Positions 10,694-24,309 of a stretch of DNA of 64,000 nt are shown here, piece by piece. The stretch is from Rhizomys pruinosus. Its lineage: Eukaryota > Chordata > Mammalia > Rodentia > Spalacidae. The notes under the pieces are model-generated. The model saw only the letters and a program-made list of their open reading frames with translations, was not told the origin of the DNA and ran no database searches. The stretch spans positions 1,361,053-1,425,052 of the forward strand of contig VZQC01004717.1 of the NCBI GenBank assembly GCA_009823505.1, given 5' to 3'. Every line of letters starts with the position of its first letter. The first letter of the stretch is position 1. Position numbers and translations under genes: made by a program.

Positions 10694-13600
10694 GTAGGTT
10701 TGTATGGAATCCGGAGGGTGCGAAGGCTTCCTCCATTCTGAATCAACTGCTTGATAGCAAGTTCAGTTTCCTTAGAAACTTTCCCAGGCTGTGTTTGTTT
10801 GTTTCCAGTTTATCTGAATGAATTTCAGTAGATTTGTTCTGTGCTTTGCTGGCCACCTTCCTCTTTACTCCCAAATCTGGTTCTATTTAAATTTTAAGAA
10901 CCATATTTATTTTTAGTAAAACCAGATCGCTGAATCTATTTCAAAGTTGAGAATGAATTGCTGATCAGAATATGAAGGTTGGCGTTTCTGGCTGAAAGTC
11001 TGGGTTATGAGAAGCCAGGAGGGGAAGCTCAGGTTATGACCGGGGCGGGCTGCCGCAGCTGTGGGGAATGGCTGCTCCTTGCTTCCATACACTCACTACA
11101 AGCCCTGAGGGACTATTTTATGACAAGTTCAAAGGAGTCTGTGGTGTGTGTAGCACAGAGAGTGAAAATCAGACCCCGAATAGCTCCCCAAGACTTACTC
11201 AATTCCTCTTTTCTTGTTTGGCAAGAGCAGGCCTCTAACCCCTACTTGCCCACCCGAGGAGGCACCACAGTGGCGTCGGGGGGCCGATTCCGCTGCCCCT
11301 CCTGCAGACATGAAGTGGTTTTAGACAGACATGGGGTATATGGACTTCAGAGGAACCTGCTGGTGGAAAACATCATCGACATCTACAAGCAGGAATCCAC
11401 CAGGTAACAGCTCCTCCAGAGCCAGACCCATTGGATGTGTCGTTCGTCTTCATTTTATTGACTTGATAGGCTGAACGCTTGTTACCAGTCATAGATAATT
11501 GTTCCATAAAAAAAAGTTTTCTGAGTCAGTTCTTCTGATGGGACTGAGAATTGCTCAAGATAGGAAAGGGAGCTGGGGCACATCTTCTGTGTCATGGAAG
11601 GCGGTGATGTTGAAAGAGGTAGGGTGGCACCACACAGCATCGTGATACGTGCATCATAGACACATTGGCACACCACAGGCTCCTACATTGTAGAAAAAGC
11701 CTAGTCCAAAATTTGTATACAGTTAAAAGAAATGATAACTTCTAAAATAGCCTTTTTCTAATACAGTCTTGCCTTAAAATTGTCTGGAAAATAAAAGCAG
11801 TAATTAAAAAAATACTCTGACACAGTTTTTCCTATTATTCAGTGTCCTGGAAAGTCAAAGAAAGATAATACTCTGGTCTTTTTTTAAAAAATCTTTATTT
11901 ATTATTTTTTTTTTTATGCGTATGAGTGTACAGTCTGCATGTAGGTTTGTGCACCCGTGTCGGGCAATGCTTCGGAGGTCAGAAGAGGGCATCGGATTCC
12001 CCTGGAACTGGAGTTAAAGACGGTTCTTAGCCACCATGTGGGTGCTGGGAATCGAACCCGGGTCCTCTGCAAGAGCAGTTGGTGCTCTTAACTGCTGAAC
12101 CATCTCTCAGCCCCAATACTCTGGTCTTAAGGAACTTCATTTAAAGAAATGGGAGGGGAAAAGCTGAAGTTCAGGCTATGCTTCCCTATTCCCTAAATCA
12201 CATGACTGCATATCTTTAATATCTATTTGTTGACTGATTGATATGCCATACATACATTCATTCATTAAAAAACATTTTTAAGTCTTCTCATTTATCACAC
12301 CATCTAGATGATACAGTTCCTTTCTTAGAGACGACACTGTGAGGGTATGTCCCTAGAAGGCACAGAATGGAGAGGCCTCTTTTCATTCTGTGTAGGTCAG
12401 TTCAGTCCACAAGCTTGGTAGCCACATGGAGACCACATAGAAATGGACTCATTATGATCCTTTTTATAGGACTCATGTGTTTATGGAACATCTGCAGGGG
12501 TAAAAGAGCCTTGCACTCTTAGAAGGAAAGCTGTTCTATTAATCTAACATGTAATTATTGTAATTATTGTGGTTATTAGTCTCTACTTAAGATTCAAAAC
12601 TAAATTAGCTAGTACTAGGATATAGATGGAATTGAGGAAAAGAGTTTCTGATGACATATTTCAGACACTTGTTTTCCTGGCTTGCAAAAATCTCATGGCA
12701 AGATGGAAAAGTACTATCATTGTTTCTCTCGCTTCCTGGACCTGGATCTGCTCTCATTGTATTTCATTACTTTAAAATTCAAAGCCACATTGTATCTTTA
12801 AAAGATTAACCAGGCAATTAATAAACAACCAATTATGAAAGGGGATTTGTGCAACGACTTCTTCAGTGTCAAATGCAGTGCCTTGCACAGAACAGTTGGT
12901 CTACAATGCCAACTCTCTAAGCAGTACCACAACTAAACTTTTGTGTTGTGTTTATTATCATTACTGTTCTTGCCAGAGTGGGGACTTCGTACATGTGCAC
13001 AATCATATTTGCTATGGAATCTAGAGGATAGGAGATTTTAAAACATTAGTAAAACTACAAGACCTTACCTTAACTATGAAGTTGGCTTAATGCCACCTGG
13101 GAATTTGCTGGGAAGCAAATTGTATGAACCAAATTCCCACAATAAAGCACATAGCTGAATGGAATAGAGATTTTGTTTTTTTGTTTTGTTTTGTTTTATT
13201 TTGAGACAGGGGCTCCCTGTAGCTTCAGCTGGCCTGAAACTCACTATGTAGAACAGGCTGGCCTTGGCCTCACAGAGTGCTGGGATTAAAGGTGTGCAAA
13301 ACCACAGTTAGTTAGAGTAAGAATATTTTTTTTTACCAAAAATACTTTATTGATAGCTTAATTCACACAACAGGGATTACATGCTGATAAATCAATCCAT
13401 TTAAAATACTAAACATGATATACAAGTAGGGTAAAAATAAGTATATGAATATAGACTTACAACACTAAATTAAATTAAATTAAAACACTAACTTAATTAA
13501 AACACTTAACTAAAACACTAAGAGAGCAGGAATATTTTTGTGATTATCAAATCGTTACCCTGGTTTTTGAACTTGGCACATGACTTTGGGCCATTTTTAC

Positions 13601-16600
13601 TTGGTTGTAAACCAGAAGTTGCCTAAAGGACTTGGCCACATATCTGGTCATAAAAGTAGCTCTGCCCTAAAGTCAGGAAGCTGTAACAGTCCTGAGCCTA
13701 GAGACCCTGGAATAAACTTGGATATAGGGAGTGAAGTAAACACAGCTCTGATCATTGGTGCTCTCAGCAGAAAAGAGATGGTGTCAGTGATGGGCTAGTC
13801 AACTCTGACTCCCACAGAACAGCTGGAGCTAGAGATGCAGGTCTCCACAAATCCTGGCCTTATTTAGAATTCTGTGGTCCTGAACAGCAAGTTTGGGGGT
13901 TAGAGTAGCCACTAACTCAGTTGATATAATTATTGAATATCCAAATAATTTACAAATATAGTGAGCAAAAGTGCTTTGTGCTGTGTGTGCACTGTTCAGG
14001 GTGCTTTGTGCTATGTATGCACTGTTCAGGGTGCTTTGTGCTGTGTATGCACTGTTCAGGGTGCTTTGTGCTGTGTGCACTGTTCAGGGTGCTTTGTGCT
14101 GTGTGTGCACTGTTCAGGGTGCTTTGTGCTGTGTGTGTACTGTTCAGGGTGCTTTATGCTGTGTGCACTGTTCAGGGTGCTTTGTGCTGTGTGTGCACTG
14201 TTCGGGGTGCTTTGTGCTGTGTGTGCACTGTTCAGGGTGCTTTGTGGTGTGTGCACTGTTCAGGGTGCTTTGTGCTGTGTGTGCACTGTTCAGGGTGTTT
14301 TGTGCTGTGTGCGCATTGTTCAGAGTCCTTTGTGCTGTGTGTGCACTGTTCAGGGTATTGTACCTGGGAATTATGTGCAATTCTTTGATTTTCACAATAG
14401 TCTTATGTGCTAGTTTTTATTATCATCCTACTGAAGGTTTTAAATGATTATGTGTATGTGTGGCATATTCATGTGTACATACCTGTTCATGCATATATGC
14501 ACATGTATAGGGGCCAGTGGTTGAAATATTGCTCTACTACTATCCGCCCTTTTAATATAATATTTTATGAATTCTTTATAATTTCATGATGAATTTTAAG
14601 CATATTTACCCCCCCAACACACTGCTCTCCCCAACTCTTTCCAGATCTGGCCCTGTAGCCCACCGAGTCCAATTTGTCCTATCTATATATTTGTCAGTGT
14701 GGGGCCATCCACTGGAGTGTGATCAACCTACCAGGGGCCACACCCTTGAAGAAAACTGACTCTCCATTCTCCAGGAGCCATCAACACAGACCCACAAGCA
14801 ATGTCCCCTTATAAAGTGCAGGAGAAAACCCCATGGACTAACAACAAATAGCAGATTTGAGCCAAGTGTGGCATTGAGAATTGAAGGTGTGAATACATTC
14901 TATGAGGTGACAGTGGCTGAGCACACAGTTGTGGTTCAGGGCTCAGCACTGAATGACCGGAGTGGCCCCTCACCAATCAGTACAGGCCACACACATTGTC
15001 AGTTGACTTTCCACTGTAGATGAGAGGACTGAGCTCTCTCAGGGCTGAGTTCTACTCTCTACTTGGGAGTTTTCTTATTCCCCCTTGGGTTGACTCCCCT
15101 GGGTCCCACGTCCTTCCCTTCTTTGGCTTACTGTCATGCTGCTATGGAGCGCATCTACATGTTATGTTTTAAAATCCCCACCACGTTCTGCCCCTTTTAG
15201 CTTCCCTTACACTCTTGCCTTCAAAATACCCTGTAGAGGTTTGGCTAAGGAATCAGGCTGCAGTGCTGCAGTCTTCCCACAGCTCTTGGATTCTTGCAGG
15301 CGTCTGTCTAACAGGAACTTAGAAGAACTCAAGGAAGCCACTTTTTTCCATCTAGATGCTCCCAGTTTCCAACACTGGGCAGACATCTCCCACTTACTAT
15401 CTCATATTTTTGTTCTTATTATTTTATATCTTTGTATTTCCTTGTTCTCTCTTTAGATAGGTTTCGGCAGGAAACATAAATAAATGCCTCTGCTTATTTT
15501 GCCAAATTTAATCTAAAACTCTCTTCATGTCATTTCTAAATAGAGTAAAATTTGAGATCAAAGAGGTTTAGTGATTTATTTAAGGCCACATCTCCAACAC
15601 AGAAAAGCTGAACTAGGTCAGTTTAACAACAAAGGGACTGACTAAGCCTCCTCACCAAGACCACATGTCCACCTCTTGGCAAGCAGTACAGTGACCCTAG
15701 CAACCTCAGAGAGTAGTGAGAGCAGGCTAGAGGCCCTCACAGTTTGGCCCGTACAGAACGGAGAGGGTCTACTGACAACACTGAGCACTAAGCCCTGAAC
15801 CACGCCTGTGTGCTTAGCCACTGTCACCTTATACAATGTATTCACATCTTCAGTTCTCTATGCCTAACTTGTTCCAATTCTGTTAGCTGTAGGTTTTCCC
15901 TCTGCACTTATTTGTAAGGGGATGGTGCCTCTGGGCCTGTGTTTCCAGCTAAATAAGAAAAACCCAGTAAAAAATATGGGAAGCAATTCTCAGTAAACCA
16001 TGAAAAATAATCAAAATTGAATGACAAACAATAATGAAATTTAACTTTCAGACCATTCCCACGTGTTCGCAAGCTGGGTCCCAATGCATCTGAGTTCTGT
16101 AACACTGTCTCTGCTCACAGCTTCAGACATAGGAACAGCACAAGGGACATGGCCTAGTCTCACAATATGCCTGGGAAAACAAGCTGTATTAGCATGGCCT
16201 GTGATGTTTTTCCAGTAGATACGCTCCAGACTCCAGTGTGGCTCACATTTCTTACAGTGTGCCAATGCCTTTCATCAGGCAGAGGCAAACTTGTGAGTCC
16301 TGCTCTCCAGATACCCCCTCAAGGCTCCTAAGATTTTGCCAGACGTCTTCCTTTACAAATGAGTACCAACTGATCCTTGGCTTTCCCAATTTTATTTTTA
16401 TTTTATCACCATTCATTCAATACATATTTCTTCTCTATGTCAGGCACTGTTGTAGGCTTTGAGAATACAGCAAAAAGAGAGATCATGGCTTACATTCTAG
16501 TGGAGGACAGAGATGGGGGGGCACTAATCTTCCCAGTTGTGTGCACACATTCCTGTTTGAATTGCTAAGTATGTGGGCAAGTAGGAAGGGTCATAGATTT

Positions 16601-19600
16601 CATGAAACTATACTGCCACAAGACTAGACAGAAATTCCTTTTGCAAACATAAGATTCCAAAATCATGAACTTGGGAGTCCATGCAATTCCCTTATTAGAC
16701 CTAGAGCTTTCCATTTATTTCTGCCAACCTCAAGTAGTTGACTCAGTTCAGTCCGTCTCTGCTTTTCTCTGACTTCTGGCACTACAGCTACATAATTCTA
16801 CACATCACATCAGTGGTGTTCAGACATTTGTTAATGACTCACAATAGAAAGTATGTTTTATACTATGACACATACTTACATATATGAATGATATGTATTT
16901 TGTCTCATATATGCATATGTATTATATATAAACACATACTTGAAACAGATTTTCACATGTTGATACTTATTCTTACTAGTTATAATTCACAGTACTGAGC
17001 CGGGCGTGGTGGTGCACGCCTTTAATCCTAGCACTTGGGAGGCAGAGGCAGGTGGATCTTTGTGAGTTTAAGGCCAGCCTGGTCTACAGAGTGAGTTCCA
17101 GGACAGCTGGGACTACAGGGAGACCCTGTCTCAAAAAGACCAAAAAATAAAAAAATTAAAAAAATAATTCACAGTACTGGCCATTACTTCCTAAATTTAT
17201 TTCTTGCCCATAAAAGCCTGTGGTTTTTTTATTGTTGTTGTTTTTGGCTTTTTTGAGACAGGGTCTCCCTACAGTCCCAGCTGGCCTGGAAGTTACTATG
17301 TAGACCAGACTGGTCTTGAACTCACAGAGATTTGCCTGCCTCTGTCTCTAGAGCTGGGATTAAAGGTGTGTGTCATCATACCCTGTGGGGTTTATGTATG
17401 TGTGTGTGTGTGTATGTGTGTGTGTGTGTGTGTGTTGTTTGTTTGTTTTATTTTTGGTCTTTTTGAGACAGGATCTTCCTTTACTCCAGGCTGGCCTGGA
17501 GCTCACTATGTAGACCAGGCTGGCCTTGAACTCACAGAGATCGACCTGACTCTGCCCCCCAAGTGCTGAGATTAAAGGTGTGGGCCACCATGCCTGATGC
17601 ACCCTGAGTTCTATTTGCTTGTTTGTTTGTTTGCTTGTTTGTTTGTTTTGAGACAGAGTCTCCTTGTAGCTCCAGCTGGTCCGGAACTCATTATGTAGAT
17701 CAAGCAATCAGGCTGGCCTTAAACTCACAGAGGCACACCCCGAGTTTTGTTTTTGTTTTTGTTTTTTTTGGTCTTTTCAAGACAGGGTCTCCCTGTAGTT
17801 CCAGCTGTCCTGGAACTCTCTCTGTAGACCAGGCTGGCCTTGAACTCACAGAGATCCGCCTGCCTCTGCCTCCCAAGTGCTAGGACTAAAGGCGTGCGCC
17901 ACCACGCCCGGCCGAGTTTTTAAAGAAATAGATTTCAGGGGCTGGAGAGATGGCTCAGCAGTTAAGAGCACTGACTGCTCTTGCAGAGGACCCGGGGTCT
18001 AGTCTCAGCACCCATATGGAGGCTAAGAACCATCTTTAAACCAGGTGTGGTGTGCACACCTTTAATCCTAGCACTCAGGAGGCAGAGGCAGGTGGATCTC
18101 TGTGAGTTCAAGGCCAGCCTGGTCTACGGAGTGAGTTCCAGGCCAGCTGGGGTTATAGGGAGACCCTGTCTCAAAAAGACAAAAAAAAAAAAGAAGAAAT
18201 AGATTTCAATAGTGATTGACCAGAAATGTGAGATGCTTCTAAATAACTGCATTTGGGAATATGAGGAAGCTTTTGACTTTGGATTTGAAATTTTCTAATA
18301 CATCTAGCAGTCTTGTCTTACCTTTTTGAAATTATATTTATTGATTGATAGTGATGGTAGGGGGTAGGCACAGCACACGTGTGGAGAAGACAACTTGGGG
18401 GGACTCAGTTCTGTCCTTCCACACCACGAGGTTCCGGAGATTGAAGTCGGGTCTTCAGACTTAGTGGCAAGCACCCTTATCCACTGAGCCATCTTGCGGG
18501 CCCCAGCCTCTGTCCTTGGGATACATCTAATTTCCTGGGTTTTGTTTAAGGAGATTACCCACATCTACCTCTTACATACAGCTACTTCTAATCAACACCT
18601 AGATTAATTACAACAGAAAATCTGGTTCTGCTTACCCACCTCCATCCTCAATCTTGTAGATGTGAAAGCTTTTCTGGGACCAGAGCTGGGGGGGTAGGCA
18701 AGACCAAACTCCTTTACCAGCCTAAACTAGAGATTTGCCTTGTCACCCATGATAAAGTCATGTCTCAAGGAGAAATGTGAGCTTGTTTGTAGATACAGAG
18801 GGCTGCCCAGAGCCCAGTGTGGAACTTTCAGGAATTTCCCAAGTTTTAAAATCTTGAATTGATGTAAACATACCATAAAAATTGACAAATACTAAATGAC
18901 CAAAGCTGCAAATCAGTGTCTCTGCTCCCCAGCCTGAAGCTAAACAGGTTGTTCAAAATTCACCAGTGCTCGCCACTGTACATGGAGGGAAGCTGCGCAT
19001 GAAAAGGGCCCAGGGAGTCTTCTGGAGTAGGGGTGGGAGGTCAGAGAGTCTTCTGGAGTAGGGGTGGGAGGTCAGGGAGTCTTCTGGAGTATGGCTGGGA
19101 GGTCAGGGAGTCTTCTGGAGTAGGGGTGGGAGGTCAAGGAGTCTTCTGGAGTAGGGGTGAAAGGTCAGGACACAGTTGGGGTTTGCAAAGCTTGCCTCTC
19201 CTCTCTGCTTTGCCCCACTAGATGTTTGATGGACACTTATCTGCCTACCTCCTCCCAGGCCAGAAAAGAAATCTGACCAGCCCATGTGTGAGGAGCATGA
19301 AGAAGAGCGAATCAACATCTACTGCCTGAACTGTGAGGTGCCCACCTGCTCCCTGTGCAAGGTGTTTGGCGCTCACAAGGACTGCCAGGTGGCTCCCCTC
19401 ACTCATATGTTCCAGAGGCAGAAGGTAGGAGTCTATCATCCCTCCTTCTCAGCCCCTTCCAAGTGCTAGTGAATGAGCTCCCTGTGGCCCAAGGAGGACA
19501 CTGAACACAGAGGACACATGTGAAGGGCCTCTGTGGAAGGAATCTGTACAATTGGTGTTGCTGTGTCACATTAGAGTCCTTGCAGGCAAGTAGGGTTAGG

Positions 19601-22600
19601 CAGGAGAGGGAGATGATGTTAAGGCTCAGGAAGAGATGCAGAAGAACTGGTTGCCCTCTGTAGCTTTGGAGGTTGCTGAAGATAAGCAGTGTACAGAGGT
19701 CTGACTAAACTTCTAGGCTACTTGAAGTTTATACCATAGACAAGCATTAGATGGCTTTGGTTTCCTCTGTCCAGGCCTAGAAAATTTTATTTATTATTTT
19801 TATTTTGCATATATGAATGCATTCCCTACATGTATGTAAGTGAGCCCATGTTGCATAATGCATGTAGAGGTCAGAAGACGATGTCAGATCCTCTGGAACT
19901 GGAGTTACGGGTAGTTGTTATCCACCATTTGGGTGCTGGGAATCGAACCCTGTCCCCTGCATGCTAAAGCTGGATGGTACCTGCTTCTCACTGCTTCTCT
20001 CAGAGTGGAGACTTGTGGGATGGGCAAAAGGACCTGAAGTAGGACTCCCACCCATTCCTGTTTGGTTAGAGAAGCTTCACTTTTACCCAACAGGTTTCCA
20101 TATCAACTTCCATTTAAATAAATAACTCTGCAGCTTCCGAAGGCCTTGCAATCACTGTTTTGGCCTCAACTGCTCATTTTAAATGTGAGAAAATTCAGGT
20201 TCAAATTATTTACATGTTTTGCTCAATGTCTTAGTGAAGTTAAGGCCAGCGTTGGAGCAGAGTTAGACTTCCTAAGTGCCCGTTCAGACTCCTTGTGGTT
20301 CTGTGTCCAGCTTGGAAGGAGGGTAAATGGGAATGGAAGATTATTTCCTGGCTCAAAAAGAATGCAGGAATTTTAAAGTTGAAATATCTGCTAAAAATGG
20401 CTGCATGTTATGGTTTTAAGTTTGTGTGACAGTCTACTGGGTGTTTGGGCATATGTATGTTATATCAGCATAGTAAGGTAGTAATAGATACATGCCTGAT
20501 AAGTGAATATTAACTATACATTGCTTAAGTAAATTTTGTCCTGAGCTGCCCTAGGCAAACAATTCATTCTGGGTCCTAAAGTCACACATTAGACTCCATT
20601 CCATGTATGAACAGTGTTTGGAATTCTCTAGCTTGAATATACTATCCTCAATGGCCTATAATTCAGTGTTCTTCATGTTTTTAACAGAATCCAAGTCTCT
20701 AGTAAGAATGTGATAAAAACCATGAAAACTCTTCCCACAAAAATATATCCATATACCAAAGTTTGCTCAAAATATCAGGAGGCTCATGAGTTTCCCAAGC
20801 CCCATGGTTTACTCCTCAGGAATTAACCACCCCTCTCTCCACAAGGACAACACTATGACTAGTTCATAACCATAGGTGAAAACCTGTAAGATCCTGAGTC
20901 CTGTTCTCTTTTCATTAGTCAGAGCTCAGTGATGGCATCGCTGTTCTTGTGGGAAGCAATGATCGAGTCCAGGGAGTAATCAGCCAGCTGGAAGACACCT
21001 GTAAAACTATCGAGGTAGGTCGGGTGACTCACAGGGAGTCAAAACCAATCTTGCTACTCTCAGGGGCTAACGGTTGCTTCCGTGACACTTTCCTTATAGA
21101 ATGTTTTCCTTCCTGATATGTATCTGAAATACTTCCTGGCACATAAGAGAACCCACCACATAGCTCGATGAGCCATATTTTTACCATGGTAAAAAACCAG
21201 CTCAGGTGGTTATTGTATGTGTTGTTCTTCTTCCATCAACTCCTTTTGAAAGGTTAGCAGCAAGAAAGTCAGTTGGCAGCAATGGAAGCGAGGCCTGTTG
21301 CTTTTACAAAATAAACTTTCTTGGTGGAAATCAAAGCTGTCTTCAGAAATGCTGGCTATGCTTTAGGAAGTCTCCTGCAGGTTGGAGTGCATGCCCCAGC
21401 TCTTACAGCAGCCTTCATTGGGCCCCCTGAGGAGGACAGAGATCTCCCCAGCTGTGGGTAGAGGGCTGAGGAATTACCTGCTCAGTGGCTGGCATATGGC
21501 TCTCATCACGATATGCAAGGCCTCTCTTGTTATCTATGTATTTCCTTTTGTCCCCAATTCCCACTCCTTTCTCTTTCCATAGATAACCATTCTAATATGT
21601 TGGATTTTCTGTCTGTGTGCATTTTTATAAAATACGCATTTTGTTTTATATATGTGCATAGCTGTTAATTGTTATAAATGGTATTGCATCACATCCCTCA
21701 TTCTGCCTCTTCATATATTGAACTAAGCATTTTAAAGTTTTCAAATCCATTCATATTACCATGAGCACACCTAGTCCCTCAGTTTCCCCTTCTGTGAAAG
21801 GATGGTGATCATAATTCTCATTCTGTAGCCCTTAATGCTTAGCCCAGTACCTGGTATGAAGTGAGTAGTCTTATTACTTTATAATCACCCGGGAAAGTCT
21901 ATTAAAAGTCAAAGGCTATTTTCTAGAGGATGTCTTCAAGACATTAGCTATAATTATCTCGTTTTAGATTTAAACATCATTAAATCAATTTCCTTTTTCC
22001 CCACACTCCTATTCTTGAAAAGATCTGTGACACATGAGGATTCACTTACAAAAGGAATGTTTCCTTCTTGATGAAGAGCCCAAGAGATTCAGGAATGGAC
22101 AGTATAAACTGTTTTGTACTTATTTACAAAAAAGAACAAATACAGTTAGTCATTAGCCATGACTCAGGACTTCACTGCGGGGCTGTGTTGAATCTGGTAT
22201 ATATAAATAGGAACCTGTTGCTTGTGGTGAATGAGGCAGTGGGCATCCACACCCAAGACTGGTGGGACCTTTATCAGAGATGTCCGTGGGGAGGGGCTGG
22301 CTTCCTGTCTGGGATAAAGATGGCAGAACATGTGTTGAAGGTCCTGAGGGTCACTGGAGTCTTAGGCAAGGGAATCAACTTTACTCTGTATTTAGCCAGC
22401 ACTGAAGGACACCAGAAGGGTGGAGAGAGACTAGACAACAGGTTTTCTTTATAGAGGGCAGCCAGGGGCCCAGTGGGAAGCAGCTGTTTCTAGTTATACT
22501 TAGTATAAGACAAGAAAGAAAAGAGTTGAAGTTGGTTCAGCAGAAGGGATTTAGATGGTAGGAAGAACAGCCAAGGTCAGGATCATCACCCCGTTCTTAC

Positions 22601-24276
22601 TGGTAGTGACACCTTCCAAAGTAGCACATGTGGATAAGTATTTTCAGATTTCTAGAGAAAGGTGTCTGATCACTCCTTCCAAGTCTTTAAGATACTGGTA
22701 GTCTTTAAAAGTGCTTATCTCTGAGCCTGGAGGGGGGGCGGCAGTGCACACCCATAATTCTAGCTACTCAGAAGGCAAAGACAAGAAGATTAGAAGTTCC
22801 AGGCCAGCCTGCATCAAAATAAAATAAAAAGAGGCTAAGTGTACAGAGTGACTTTCTAGTATACAAAGGCCTAGATACAAGCCCCAGTGTCTTGGTGGGA
22901 ATCTCCCCACTTTACCTGTTCGTTTTAATCATGGGACTTCATCTAAAGGAAAGAAGATTTTTTAAATTTATTTTTTAATTGTTATTAAACTTTTTCCATA
23001 CATCATACATCATTTCTCAATCGAATTTAGAGTCACTTCCCTTTCTATGCCCCCCACCCCACCTGAGTTCCTGCACTCTGCCATACATATCTTGCATCTT
23101 TTTCTGAGTAAGGAAAGAAGACTTATTCTCCATGTTTTAGCCTTTTGTGTTCATTGTCCTCTGTTGCATGAGGGAACTTCATTGATGAGAGTTGAGAGAT
23201 GCATTAGTATTCTCTCTACCTCTTGTTCCACTATGTTCTGTGAGGCTTGGGTGTAGAGATTCCATTGTAGATATGTCACTTAGGGTTGGGCATTTCACAG
23301 ATACTTATTCTCTGTGTGTTACCAGTTGTGGAATTCTGCAATAGTCTCCATCTCTTACAAAAGATGCTCCTTTGATGAGTGGTGACTGGCATACTTGTCT
23401 GTAAATATAAGGATCTATATTTAGCACATAGTAAGAAATTATATTGTCTAGGGATGTGACAGCCTTAGGATTCTCTCTAAGCTCTATGACCTCTCCAGTC
23501 ACGTGTATTTGACTATTTTTACAGTACCAATGAGTTCCCTCCCCCTGAATGGGCTTTAAGGCCAATTAGGTAGCTGTTCATTACTCCCTGCCCCCCAAAG
23601 TCCCTTTATTGCCCCAATGTAGTGTGATGTGTTAGTCATTATTGTAATTATTAGGACTTAAAGCTAGGGTTGGACCAATCGATTGCCGTTCTCCCTTAGC
23701 AGCTAGCCTAGTGTCCTCTAAAACTATGAGAGTTTGTCCTCAGAGAGGTGGCCACCTCAGAGGTCAGTTCCAGCTCCATTGTTCCAAGTCTGGTGTCTGA
23801 AATGTATCCTACCTTCAGGTTCTGGGAGGCAATCAAGGGCTGTGGCAGCAGCCTGCATAGTTTTGTGAGTCTCCCACACTACCCTGGAGAACAGCTCAAA
23901 GAGAGATTTCTTCTGACTGGCATTGTTTCTTCTTATAGAAGAAACATTGTCTCTTCTCCCTTCAGCTATACAGAGGGACACATGTAGAGATAGTGTATGT
24001 GTAATTTTTCAGTAGGCTTTTGAACTAATACATTATCTCTCCTCTCTCTCTTTCCCTGTCTAACCTGACAGTCTGATGCTTTCAATAGCAAGTAAAATCA
24101 GACTCGCCTGGGTGGATAAACATGATTCTTTTGCCAGGTGTGGTGGCCCATGACTTTAATCCCAGCACTAGGGAGGCAGAGGCAGGTGTATCTCTGTGAG
24201 TTCAAGGCCAGCGTCGTCTACAGAGTGAGTTCCAGGCCAGCTGGAGCTAAAGGGAAACCCTGTCTCAAAAAGACCA

Positions 24277-24309
<33 letters not shown>

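Larger units (their letters stand above)
11404..19258 (+). other. Trim55 intron 2 (7.9 kb), repeat-rich
   Basis: Holds a B2 (11881-12114), a B1 (13190-13308), a polyadenylated 3' UTR retrocopy (13331-13529), a 13-copy minisatellite (13971-14354), a LINE-1 3'-end fragment (14560-14830), a dense B1/B2 cluster (16998-18193), a tRNA-derived SINE (18323-18503) and a 31-bp tandem array (19013-19168) just before exon 3. I see no gene in 12129-13185, 14831-16980 or 18510-19010. Confidence 0.85.

Noticed and set aside
10979..11230. In-frame open sequence before exon 2 of Trim55
   Set aside because: A good acceptor at 11230 and the match of exon 1 to exon 2 across the junction show this part is intron.
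13933..14447. Overlapping Cys-rich ORFs of 150-158 residues in several frames
   Set aside because: They arise because the minisatellite unit is mostly 30 bp, a multiple of three, with no stop in several frames. There is no start context, splice support or family motif.
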